DNA of 64,000 nt from Petralouisia muris (GTDB taxonomy: Bacteria; Bacillota; Clostridia; Lachnospirales; Lachnospiraceae), in NCBI RefSeq assembly GCF_004793545.1, contig NZ_SRYA01000003.1:1-64000 (forward strand). Reading direction: 5' to 3'. This document shows positions 36,742 to 44,511 of this stretch, one piece after another. Each line of letters begins with the position of its first letter. Positions within the stretch are counted from its first letter, which is position 1. The notes beneath the pieces were generated by a model. The model worked only from the letters and a program-made list of their open reading frames with translations, searched no databases and had not been told where the DNA came from. The position numbers were made by a program, and so were the translations under genes.

Positions 36742-36785
36742 ACATATAATAAAGTAGAGCCATAAGGCTCTGCTTTATTATATGT
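36742..36785. terminator. long AT-rich hairpin after tnpV remnant
   Basis: ACATATAATAAAGTAGAGCC (36742-36761) and GGCTCTGCTTTATTATATGT (36766-36785) form a 20-bp stem with a single T-G wobble around ATAA, followed by TTTT. It is a strong bidirectional terminator or an element boundary. The bases 36786-37010 hold no gene I can support. Confidence 0.65.
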
Positions 36786-37010
36786 ATTTTAAATTATTTT
36801 TCCAATCTCAACCCTATAATCCGAATAAATCTACTTTCTCCCATAATGTATTCATCACCAGCAAAAACTACAAAACAAATCTCTAAAAGAGCATAGATAA
36901 CCATTGCTTCGTTTGAAAGGCGATAAATATGCAGACTCAAAAATGGCTTTTGAAAGCGATGCTTTCTATTACAGCACAAATGCGCCCGCATTTTTACCTC
37001 ATAAGAGGCA

Positions 37011-37050
37011 AGCCGTCACTATTGTGAGTAGTGGCGGCTATTTCTTTTTT
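37011..37050 (+). terminator. strong intrinsic terminator
   Basis: AGCCGTCACTA (37011-37021) and TAGTGGCGGCT (37029-37039) pair around TTGTGAG, and ATTTCTTTTTT follows. No intact gene lies directly before it, so it belonged to a lost gene of the decayed element. The stretch 37051-37320 shows nothing I can name. Confidence 0.7.
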
Positions 37051-37335
37051 CCCTTGTAAATCTGATAAATCAAATTAGCAAGGGCAACAATGAGTATTCC
37101 AATCTGAATTAAGTATGAAACCAGATAAGGATAACACTTAAAATTATGTTAAAAGCAGATAACGCAAAACGAAGAAAGATATAAGTGTTATTTCGGATAG
37201 TAAAAATGAATATTGACTTCACGAGAAAATTGCCCTTAAACAATGTCCATAGGAATAGCGAGCATCGGATTCTGCTAGCCACAATCCCAATCTAAATTCT
37301 TTTTGATGAAAAAGATAGAAGAACGTCAAATAGTA

Positions 37336-37372
37336 TGTTATAATTTTTGTGTTGCTCACCAAAACCCGCAAC
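37336..37372 (+). promoter_or_regulatory. promoter and 5' hairpin of the toxin mRNA
   Basis: An extended -10 (TGTTATAAT, TG at 37336-37337 and TATAAT at 37339-37344) puts the start of transcription near 37351. The RNA would begin with GTTGC (37351-37355), which pairs with GCAAC (37368-37372), a hairpin right at the 5' end. GGGAGGAGG of the ribosome-binding site follows. Confidence 0.55.
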
Positions 37373-37389
37373 AGGGAGGAGGTGTCTGA

Positions 37390-37488
37390 ATGGAAGTTGT
37401 AATCTCTTTTTTCGTTACTGTCGTGGGCGGTGTGGTTTGCCACCTCATTGTCAAATGGCTTGATGGTAATCATAAAGGCAACAAATAG
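37390..37488 (+). CDS. small hydrophobic peptide, candidate type I toxin
   Basis: A 32-residue peptide with a membrane span (VVISFFVTVVGGVVCHLIV) and a charged end KWLDGNHKGNK has the size and make-up of Fst- and other type I toxins, which insert in the membrane. GGGAGGAGG lies before the ATG. A terminator (37525-37560) follows, and a consensus promoter on the other strand (37607-37635) drives an antisense RNA across it. The start codon region is repeated inside that antisense gene (see 37575-37596). The order matches the par locus of plasmid pAD1. The toxic function is inferred. Confidence 0.65.
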   Translation: MEVVISFFVTVVGGVVCHLIVKWLDGNHKGNK

Positions 37489-37514
37489 CCTACCGGGTGC
37501 TTTGCTGGTATAAA

Positions 37515-37600
37515 AGACAAGAAGAATCCCCAAACTGTGCTGCAACACGGTCTGGGGATTCGTTCTTTCGTCCAAATGGACTTGTAATCTCTTTTTGCCT
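37515..37600 (-). ncRNA. candidate antisense antitoxin RNA
   Basis: From the minus-strand promoter at 37607-37635 an RNA would start near 37600. Its first 25 bases (complement of 37575-37596) are complementary both to their own site and, with one base change and one gap, to the toxin ribosome-binding/start region at 37389-37412. It then passes through the shared hairpin (37560 to 37525) into a U-rich end. The ends are estimates. Confidence 0.5.
37525..37560. terminator. bidirectional terminator of the toxin and antisense RNAs
   Basis: AATCCCCAAACTGTG (37525-37539) pairs with CACGGTCTGGGGATT (37546-37560) around CTGCAA, with one mismatch and one wobble. On the minus strand a U-rich CTTCTTGTCTTTT follows; on the plus strand CGTTCTTTCG follows. 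Confidence 0.7.
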
Positions 37601-37606
37601 ATTGGC

Positions 37607-37635
37607 ATTATAGCATATGTAAAAATCTTTTTCAA
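37607..37635 (-). promoter_or_regulatory. consensus promoter of the antisense RNA
   Basis: On the minus strand TTGAAA (37635-37630) and TATAAT (37612-37607) are separated by exactly 17 bp. No protein gene follows in this direction, only the antisense of the toxin gene. Confidence 0.7.
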
Positions 37636-37682
37636 TATGCTTTATCCTTGAGTTTCCGTATTTTTTATTTACCCTATATTTT

Positions 37683-37814
37683 GATGCCAAAAGCGCCTGT
37701 CACATTCAGTGACAGGTGAAAATTGCATATAGATTGCACTTGGAAAACAAGTTTTCCAGATGCAATCTTGTGCAATATGCTCTTGCTGCAATAGCAGCAG
37801 AGCCTTTTGGCATC
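37683..37814. repeat. 132-bp fold-back element with three internal hairpins
   Basis: GATGCCAAAAG (37683-37693) and CTTTTGGCATC (37804-37814) are perfect inverted ends. Inside are CCTGTCAC/GTGACAGG (37696-37716), a 17-bp hairpin centred on TGGAAAACAAGTTTTCCA with outer GCATAT/ATATGC (37725-37780), and GCTGC/GCAGC (37785-37798). The whole forms a multi-branched fold on either strand. It codes for nothing. It may be a MITE, a replication or transfer site, or a structured RNA. Confidence 0.65.
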
Positions 37815-37865
37815 TTGAAAATGCAAAATGCGGAAACTCAAGGCTTTATCATAAAAAATTTATCC

Positions 37866-37904
37866 TTATCTGGTATCCATCAAATCAGCATATGTAACAT
37901 ACAT
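37866..37904 (-). pseudogene. remnant of a holin-like toxin peptide
   Basis: On the minus strand AAAGGAGGGC precedes an ATG, giving MYVTYADLMDTR and a stop. VTYADL with this ribosome-binding site is how many holin-like type I toxins (Hol_Tox) begin, but the membrane span is missing. GCCCTCC/GGAGGGC (37911-37936) could hide the ribosome-binding site in a hairpin. The call is weak. Confidence 0.3.
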
Positions 37905-38072
37905 TGTATCGCCCTCCTTTCTTTCGTCTGGAGGGCTGTTATACCCTCCGAAAATGCAAGAGGGGTAAAGCCGCCGTGGCTCTATGGTTTTCCCATAAAG
38001 GAAGTGTAGCATACATTTTCTTGTCGTACAATCATAATATTCAGAATCAATGTAGCATTAATATATGTTTTA

Positions 38073-38618
38073 TCATAGCTTTTCAGTTATATAGTATTCA
38101 TTCTCGTTATAAAGTTTTTCAAAAAGTGACTGTTGCCAAACAGGAAAACGTGAAAAATCTTTCTTTTGAAGCATCTCCTTGTGATTTACAATTATACTTT
38201 GTTCTATCCGATATATCCTCTCTAAACATGAACCTTTGCAGCGTTCCAACACGCCTGTGTATTCTTCTCTATCTTGCGGAGAGCTTCTTCCTTTTAATAT
38301 TTCCTGTAATTCATTATTATAATCATCTATTTTATCCTGATTTTCTTTTATCTCATTAAGCAAACTTTCAAGTGTTGGTCTCTGTAATGTATAGAACCCT
38401 GTTTTTTTCATGTGTTGTTTTAATTTATCAAGCACACTATTTATATTTAATTTTATAGCGTTGTGCATATTAGCTACGGGAAGAAAACATAAATTCAAAC
38501 CATTCTTATCTGTAAATGTAACATGGCTGCCTTGTTCATTCCCAGTACTATCTGTATAACTATAAAAGTCACTAAAAACAAGGTATTTAAAAATATCATT
38601 TAGAAGTGATAAAGACAA
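38073..38618 (-). CDS. hypothetical protein with a coiled coil
   Basis: A 181-residue frame with a TTG start has no known family that I recognise. Residues about 85-110 (LLNEIKENQDKIDDYNNELQEIL) form a likely coiled coil; the rest is soluble, with a few aromatic stretches. No ribosome-binding site is clear, and a related-looking fragment stands just upstream on the same strand (38651-38767). It may be the C-terminal part of a longer, broken gene. Function unknown. Confidence 0.4.
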   Translation of the reverse strand: MSLSLLNDIFKYLVFSDFYSYTDSTGNEQGSHVTFTDKNGLNLCFLPVANMHNAIKLNINSVLDKLKQHMKKTGFYTLQRPTLESLLNEIKENQDKIDDYNNELQEILKGRSSPQDREEYTGVLERCKGSCLERIYRIEQSIIVNHKEMLQKKDFSRFPVWQQSLFEKLYNENEYYITEKL

Positions 38619-38650
38619 CGTAAAATCGTTTTTGAAAGCGTATCAGCGTT

Positions 38651-38767
38651 TTAATAATATTTTTTGTATTCATCGCTTGTACTATCTGCTAATTTGTTTC
38701 CTTGATTATCAAAAACATAAAAGTTTACATGGAAATCCGAACTGAATCTTCTCTTAAAATATCGGCA
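38651..38767 (-). pseudogene. short C-terminal gene fragment
   Basis: Minus-strand frame reading FSSDFHVNFYVFDNQGNKLA and ADSTSDEYKKYY before a TAA. It has protein-like composition but no start codon and is bounded by a stop. It looks like the tail of a lost gene of the decayed region. Not recognised. Confidence 0.25.
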
Positions 38768-38896
38768 TCAAAAAAATGCCAGATTTGATGATATGAAGTT
38801 GGATGTAAAGCAATGAGGGAAGAAGAAATTTAAAAAAACAGAAATGAATCTCTGACTACTTTTTCACAAAATTTTCACAAATTTTCCAGTATCGTG

Positions 38897-38926
38897 TTGA
38901 CAATTTGGGGAGGGGTAACTTATCAT
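38897..38926 (+). promoter_or_regulatory. candidate promoter of the Ig-like protein gene
   Basis: TTGACA (38897-38902) and TATCAT (38921-38926) are 18 bp apart, about 125 bp before the start codon. The -10 is weak; a TATAAT at 38930-38935 would be too far. Confidence 0.45.
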
Positions 38927-39049
38927 AAATATAATAATTGCATATTCCTGAATATTTCAAATTAATTTGCTGCAGAGAAATCATTGTCTGTACAAACTGG
39001 AAGACTTTTAGGACGCTGCAGTTATAATCTTTCAAAAAGGAGAAAATTT

Positions 39050-42000
39050 ATGAAGAAATGGAGAAAGGCACTTTTGCTGCTGTTGCTGGTATGTCTGACC
39101 GCAGGCCAGTGCATCACAGCCCAGGCAGCCAAAAAATCATCCCCCAAGTATAAGGTGACAATGAATAAGTCGGTTTATACAATGAAAAAGGGAAAGTCCG
39201 TACAGTTAAAAGCGTCGAAGAATAAAGCGGCGAAGAAGAAAAAGGTAGTATGGACCAGCAGCAACAAGAAGGTTGCGACAGTTTCCTCAAAGGGAAAGGT
39301 AAAGGCGAAAAAGAATGGAAAGACTACCATTACGGCTAAACTTGCAGGAACAAAAATAAAAACCACCTGCAAGATTGTAGTGGGAAAGCCTGTGACCAGC
39401 GTGAAATTAAATAAGAAATCCGTGGAATTGGAAGAGGGCGGAAAGCTTACGCTGAAAGCTACGGTGTCGCCCAAAAAGCCCACCAATAAAAAAGTTATCT
39501 ACAAATCTTCCAAGAAATCTGTGGTTACGGTAAATTCCAAAGGAGAACTCAAGGCAGTAAAAGCCGGAAATGCGAAAATTACAGTGACAGCAGCAGACGG
39601 AACGGGAAAATCTGCAACCTGCAAAGTGACGGTAAAGAGAAAAAAAGTAGTTACGCCGCCATCAGATCCTGATATTGCAGTAGGAAGCGTTGCTTTGAAT
39701 GAGACAAGCTTAAGCCTGCTGCCAGGTGAATCGAAAAAATTGTCAGCAACTGTAAAGCCTGACAATGCAACCAACAAGACAATTACCTGGAAATCCTCTG
39801 CACCAGCTGTTGTAACAGTAAGCAATGACGGAACCATTAAGGCAGTGGGAGAAGGGACAGCGAATATAACCGCGTCCGCTTCCAACGGCAAAAGCGCAGC
39901 CTGTAGCGTAAAGGTTGCCTATAAAGGCGATGTCACCAATCAGACAGAGCTTAATCAGGCTCTTTCCAGCAAAATGGTAAGCAGTATTGTATATACTTCA
40001 AACGCTGCCGGGCAAATTGTAATTCCGGAAGGAGATTACAGCAGCAAGACTTTGGAGATCAATGCGCCAAATGCAGATGTGGACAATAACGGCAAATTCA
40101 AGCAAGTGACAATAAACGCCATTGCACAGAATACATATGTGGAAAATTCCCTGAATGTGGTGTATTTCAATGCGTCAAAAGGCCGGATTGTAGTGGGCAG
40201 GAACGGAAGCGCAACCATCAATCTGAGCAACAGCGGAAACCAGCAGTTTACGCTGGAAAATAATGGATATGTGAAAGATTTAAATGTTCCTGGAAGAAAT
40301 ACCGCATTGAATATTAAGGGAACAGAGTATGTGAATGTTACGCTGGGCGCCCAGGCAGCGGACTCATCCATAGTAGCAGAAACAGAGCTGCGGATTATGG
40401 CAAGCGTATCCTGGGATATGACAATCCTGCCGGGCGGGGAGCATACCAGGGCAAACATTGATAATAAATCCTGCATGCCCTCCATCTGGGGCCTGGGATG
40501 TATTTCCGTGACAATTATTTCGGACAATGATGTTGTGAATATTCCCGCCGAAATGAAAGAGGATCTGGGCATTAGCCAGAAAGTGAATGTATCAGGCAAC
40601 GTCAATGAGTATAATTTGAAAGAACCAGAGCCAGAGAATCCAGACATAGTAACTCCAGAAGAGGCAGAAAGGGCGTCTGAAAGTGAAAGCACTGGAGAAA
40701 AACAGGCGGTAGAGGAAGCTTCTGCAAATGCAAAAATATATTTGCTGCCTTATTCCAATGGAAACCGCGGCATAAATGAAGAAAATTACAAAACCTTTCT
40801 TCAGGGAATTGAAAGCTCCGCTGTCACAGACGGTATGGGAAGCTTTCGGATAGAAAACGCCACAGTTGGAAATTACTGGCTGATTGCAGAGAAAGAGGGC
40901 TATCAGGCAAATGTTAAGAATGTTGTAATCACCAGCAACCAGGCAGAAGGATATGCATGCGGCACAACCATCCTTCTAAGCAATGAACTTGCAGCGCGCG
41001 AACCTGCGCCTTCCATTACAGGGTTGGTAAGGATTGGCTTGACTGCACAGCCGGTATCCGCCGGATTCCAGGTAAAATTAAGAAAAGGCGCCGGCAATGT
41101 ATTAGGCGAAGCTTTTATGACAACTGAAACGGATGCAGAAGGAAAGTATCAGTTTAACAACGTTCCGGCAGGAATTTATACGGTAGAAGTATTAGATCTG
41201 CGGCAAAATCTAACCGGAGGCGAAGAGCGGTATAATTCTTCCAGCGTTGATATTGTAGTGGCCTATCCGTATCTTATCACATTGCCTGAATGCGTAGTGG
41301 ACCAGAAGATGGAAACGGTTACCGGCCGGGGCCGGGTGCAGTTTACCTTAACCTGGGGAACGGAAGCCTCCGGAGCCAGCGCGGATATTGATTCTCATTT
41401 GGTAGGGCCAAGGGCGGACGGCGATGGAGAATTCCATGTGTATTACGGTGATGAAAGTTATTATGCCAATGGAAAGAAAATGGCGGATTTAGACGTAGAT
41501 GACACAGATTATGAAGGGCCGGAGCATACCACCATCTATGAAGAAACAGATGGGGTTTACCGGTTCTATATCCACAATTTCTCACAAAGAGAAACAGTGG
41601 ATTCAGAAATGTTTGGAAAATCATCCATAAGGGTACGGGTGACTATTGGTTCAAACTCTTATGTATACCATTGTCCCAACCAAAAAGGAAATCTGTGGTA
41701 TGTGTGCGATTATGATTCCAGAACCCATACGATTATTCCCAAAAACATCGTGAGCAATTTTATAGGTAATACAGGGGATATCGGCCTTTCCGAAGAGGAA
41801 TTGAACGCTAAATATCTGGAGAGGAAGAAATCAGAGGCGTTAGAAAACGCCGCGTCAGTAAAGAGATATTTATTGAGATTCTCTGATAATGCAGCAAAAA
41901 CGGAAGTTGCTGCACAGATTGCAGCATTGGAAAGCCAGGTGGAGTCTGCAGCGAATTTGGATGCCATAGGAGCTGTAATAAATGGATTGCAGCAGATTCA

Positions 42001-42799
42001 GAAAACGCTGAACAATGCAATAAGCTCTTTCTACCTGAAAGCGGACAATTTAATAGAGTATTCCAGGGATGTTGTTAATGAATATGACGAAGACGATAAT
42101 CTTACCAGAGTGCGTTCTGTTATGCGGTGCAGCCTTAACTTTGGGGAAGAGCTGGCAAATCCCAGTGTTGAAGCTTATGAAGGCTCAACAGCAGTGTTAG
42201 AAGCCACAGCCGAAACAGAATATGCTTATGTGATTCATGTCACAGACACTGCAACAGGACTTGTCTGCGACGTATGGGTACAGATATTGGCAAATCAGGC
42301 ACAGGTAGAATTGTCGAACCTGGCGCAGAATTGCAGCAATTGGATGAGTCTGTTTGTAGAAAATTCGGAAATTACGGCAGATAAAGCTGCTGTAGATGGT
42401 ATTATAACCAACTTAGATCAGATAACAAATACAGAAAGTTATCAAACAGCAAGTGGCAGCCTTTATGAAATTCTGTATAAATACCAGGAACTTTCCAATG
42501 CATTCAGCATTGATACAGTTACTGCAGACGCAGGGCTCGAAGACTGGTGGACGACACAGGAAATCGTATATGATGAAAGCGAAGAGAATGAAATCGGAAA
42601 GCGTGCGGTTCTTAGGATTGAACGGAATGAAGATGTGACAGAGGAAGAGATTTTGTCCAAATTAAGCTTTGTTTTTGAAGATACGTCTATTACAGCCGAA
42701 ATCACAGACAGTGATGCAGAGGGATATGCGAAGTTAATCAAAGCGACCAATGCAGATGGCGTTGTGAAGAAAATTTATATCAAAGTTACTGTATGGTAA
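39050..42799 (+). CDS. secreted multidomain Ig-like (BIG2) protein
   Basis: The 1249-residue protein has a signal peptide (1-27, ending AQAA). Three lysine-rich bacterial Ig-like group 2 domains follow (about 35-112, 113-205, 210-292; marks include WTSSNKKVATVSSKGKVKA). Then come a beta-helix-like region (about 300-520) and an acidic serine/glutamate linker (near 540-560). Two carboxypeptidase-regulatory-like domains lie near 590-640 and 650-745, then a domain with SADIDSHLVGP and VDDTDYEGPEHTTIY (about 760-890) that resembles DUF2135/YfaP. A helical region and an end domain complete it. No LPxTG or SLH anchor is seen, so it is free or bound through the Ig domains. AAAGGAG precedes the ATG. 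Role: probably surface adhesion; unknown in detail. Confidence 0.85.
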   Translation: MKKWRKALLLLLLVCLTAGQCITAQAAKKSSPKYKVTMNKSVYTMKKGKSVQLKASKNKAAKKKKVVWTSSNKKVATVSSKGKVKAKKNGKTTITAKLAGTKIKTTCKIVVGKPVTSVKLNKKSVELEEGGKLTLKATVSPKKPTNKKVIYKSSKKSVVTVNSKGELKAVKAGNAKITVTAADGTGKSATCKVTVKRKKVVTPPSDPDIAVGSVALNETSLSLLPGESKKLSATVKPDNATNKTITWKSSAPAVVTVSNDGTIKAVGEGTANITASASNGKSAACSVKVAYKGDVTNQTELNQALSSKMVSSIVYTSNAAGQIVIPEGDYSSKTLEINAPNADVDNNGKFKQVTINAIAQNTYVENSLNVVYFNASKGRIVVGRNGSATINLSNSGNQQFTLENNGYVKDLNVPGRNTALNIKGTEYVNVTLGAQAADSSIVAETELRIMASVSWDMTILPGGEHTRANIDNKSCMPSIWGLGCISVTIISDNDVVNIPAEMKEDLGISQKVNVSGNVNEYNLKEPEPENPDIVTPEEAERASESESTGEKQAVEEASANAKIYLLPYSNGNRGINEENYKTFLQGIESSAVTDGMGSFRIENATVGNYWLIAEKEGYQANVKNVVITSNQAEGYACGTTILLSNELAAREPAPSITGLVRIGLTAQPVSAGFQVKLRKGAGNVLGEAFMTTETDAEGKYQFNNVPAGIYTVEVLDLRQNLTGGEERYNSSSVDIVVAYPYLITLPECVVDQKMETVTGRGRVQFTLTWGTEASGASADIDSHLVGPRADGDGEFHVYYGDESYYANGKKMADLDVDDTDYEGPEHTTIYEETDGVYRFYIHNFSQRETVDSEMFGKSSIRVRVTIGSNSYVYHCPNQKGNLWYVCDYDSRTHTIIPKNIVSNFIGNTGDIGLSEEELNAKYLERKKSEALENAASVKRYLLRFSDNAAKTEVAAQIAALESQVESAANLDAIGAVINGLQQIQKTLNNAISSFYLKADNLIEYSRDVVNEYDEDDNLTRVRSVMRCSLNFGEELANPSVEAYEGSTAVLEATAETEYAYVIHVTDTATGLVCDVWVQILANQAQVELSNLAQNCSNWMSLFVENSEITADKAAVDGIITNLDQITNTESYQTASGSLYEILYKYQELSNAFSIDTVTADAGLEDWWTTQEIVYDESEENEIGKRAVLRIERNEDVTEEEILSKLSFVFEDTSITAEITDSDAEGYAKLIKATNADGVVKKIYIKVTVW

Positions 42800-42819
42800 G
42801 CATACATAAAAAATGAAAG

Positions 42820-42875
42820 TGAAACCCCTGTTTTGTATCGTTGATATGCAAAGCAGGGGTTTTGTTTTCATTTTT
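42820..42875 (+). terminator. terminator of the Ig-like protein gene
   Basis: AAACCCCTG (42822-42830) pairs with CAGGGGTTT (42854-42862), extended by TTTGTAT/ATATGCAAA with a bulge, and runs into TTGTTTTCATTTTT. Confidence 0.8.
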
Positions 42876-43043
42876 CCGATTACTGTAAATCATATGCTGT
42901 CTTTTGATGGCAAGTTGTTTTCATGCAGCTTCGTCATTTGTTGCAGCTTCAATTCTTTTTAAAATAGAGAGCTGCTCAAGTAAGTTGCAATTAATTTCTC
43001 ATGTACAAAATGCTTTTTCTGGGATATACTAAAGAAAAATACT

Positions 43044-43141
43044 GGGCAGCAGGAAAATAAAATTTACGAAAGGACATATTGCTGCAATGCCCAAAGAAGG
43101 AAAGTATATATTGTGGGATGCTAATCATTTCCCGATAGCTT
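43044..43141. repeat. 98-bp inverted-repeat element, copy B
   Basis: It aligns end to end with 32861-32959: GGGCAGCAGGAAAATAAAAT at the left end, ATATATTGTGGGA in the centre and ATTTCCCGATAGCT at the right. It is more diverged and folds less well than copy A. It lies in the 639-bp gap before vanG, which otherwise holds two terminators and no gene. Confidence 0.6.
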
Positions 43142-43289
43142 TCATGCAAGGAGGCAGAACATATCAAACAACTGGAAAACGCTGGGAATAATTGCATGGA
43201 GGAATTGGCTTTTTCCGCCTGCGGCCTTCAGAAAAACATGAAAAAGACTTAATCTTTTCTTAGGAAAGAAACAACAGAATATTAAGACA

Positions 43290-43345
43290 AGAGCCCCGCC
43301 TGTTTCGTAGAATTAATTTATGAAACAGGCGGGACTTTTCATACC
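43290..43345. terminator. strong hairpin before vanG
   Basis: CCCGCCTGTTTC (43295-43306) pairs perfectly with GAAACAGGCGGG (43322-43333), followed by ACTTTTC. No gene ends just before it, so it may insulate or attenuate vanG, whose ATG is 105 bp on. Confidence 0.65.
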
Positions 43346-43438
43346 TGCGAGCTAAATGACAATTTTGTCACAGGAAAGTCACTGGCTTGTCATTTCCCGA
43401 GGGTAAGATAAAGAAAAATACAAAAGGAGAAATAAGTT

Positions 43439-44500
43439 ATGGAAATGAAAAACAGAAAGAAAATAGCGGTTTTATTTGGAGGGTGCTCCAGTGAATATGA
43501 AGTTTCCCTTCAATCAGCATATGCAGTCATTACCCACATTGACACGGAACAATATGAGCTTGTTCTCATTGGAATAACGAAAACAGGAAAATGGTATCTG
43601 TATCAGGGAGATCCGGTCAATATTCAGGGAGACAGCTGGTACAATGAGGAGGAATGTATTCCTGCCGTTGTTTCTCCTGATAAGGAGCTGCACGGAATTC
43701 TTTTGATGAAGGGGCGGGAAACGGAAGAGATTTCCTTAGACGGCGCGCTGCCCATTCTGCATGGAAGAAACGGGGAGGACGGAACGGTGCAGGGAGCGCT
43801 GGAGCTGGCGGAGATTCCTGTAATTGGATGCGGCACAATGAGTTCTGCTGTTTGTATGGATAAAGAAATGGCCCACCGGCTGGCAGGGGAACAGGGAGTA
43901 AAGGTTCCCAGGTCTTACACAATTCCCAGAGAAGATTTGAATCTGATGGACATAAAAATCAAAGGAAGAGAACTGGGATATCCCCTGTTTGTTAAGCCTC
44001 TGCGGGCAGGCTCATCCTTTGGAATTACCAGAGTGGAAAAAGCCGAGGATTTGCGCCTGGCAGTGGAACATGCCTTTGAATATGATTCTTCTGTGATTTT
44101 AGAGGAAATGATAGCAGGATTTGAGGTGGGCTGCGCCGTGCTTGGAACGAAAGAATTGATGACAGGCGCAGTGGATGAAATCGAATTGTCGGAAGGTTTT
44201 TTTGACTATACGGAGAAATACACGTTAAAAACCTCAAAAATACATGTGCCTGCCCGGATTTCCCCTGAGAAAGCAAAAGAGATCCAGGAGACGGCAAAAA
44301 TCATTTACAGGGGGCTTGGATGCAATTATTTTGCAAGGGTGGATATGTTTTTAACGCCCTCAGGGGAGATTTATTTTAATGAAGTCAACACGATTCCCGG
44401 CTTCACCTCCCACAGCCGTTATCCCAATATGATGAAAGCAGCAGGAGTTTCTTTTGAAGAGCTGTTATCACGTTTGTTGGAATTATCTGGAAGGGACTAG
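43439..44500 (+). CDS. vanG: D-alanine-D-serine ligase, VanG type
   Basis: The 353-residue ATP-grasp ligase starts with KKIAVLFGGCSSEYEVSLQS; EYEVSLQSA is the VanG form of the EHxVSxxSA loop of Ddl. PILHGRNGEDGTVQG, PLFVKPLRAGSSFG and the omega-loop GFFDYTEKYTLKTSKI match VanG, and FNEVNTIPGFTSHSRYP ends the active site. It makes D-Ala-D-Ser to replace D-Ala-D-Ala in the cell wall, which lowers vancomycin binding. It is followed by vanXY, vanTm and vanTr in the same direction. An AAAGGAG site lies before the ATG. Ligase specificity is inferred from these motifs. Confidence 0.9.
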   Translation: MEMKNRKKIAVLFGGCSSEYEVSLQSAYAVITHIDTEQYELVLIGITKTGKWYLYQGDPVNIQGDSWYNEEECIPAVVSPDKELHGILLMKGRETEEISLDGALPILHGRNGEDGTVQGALELAEIPVIGCGTMSSAVCMDKEMAHRLAGEQGVKVPRSYTIPREDLNLMDIKIKGRELGYPLFVKPLRAGSSFGITRVEKAEDLRLAVEHAFEYDSSVILEEMIAGFEVGCAVLGTKELMTGAVDEIELSEGFFDYTEKYTLKTSKIHVPARISPEKAKEIQETAKIIYRGLGCNYFARVDMFLTPSGEIYFNEVNTIPGFTSHSRYPNMMKAAGVSFEELLSRLLELSGRD

Positions 44501-44511
44501 GAGGAAACATT

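Noticed and set aside
36794-36991. 65-residue minus-strand frame in the decayed region
   Set aside because: No ribosome-binding site and no recognisable family; a slight likeness to replication proteins is too weak.
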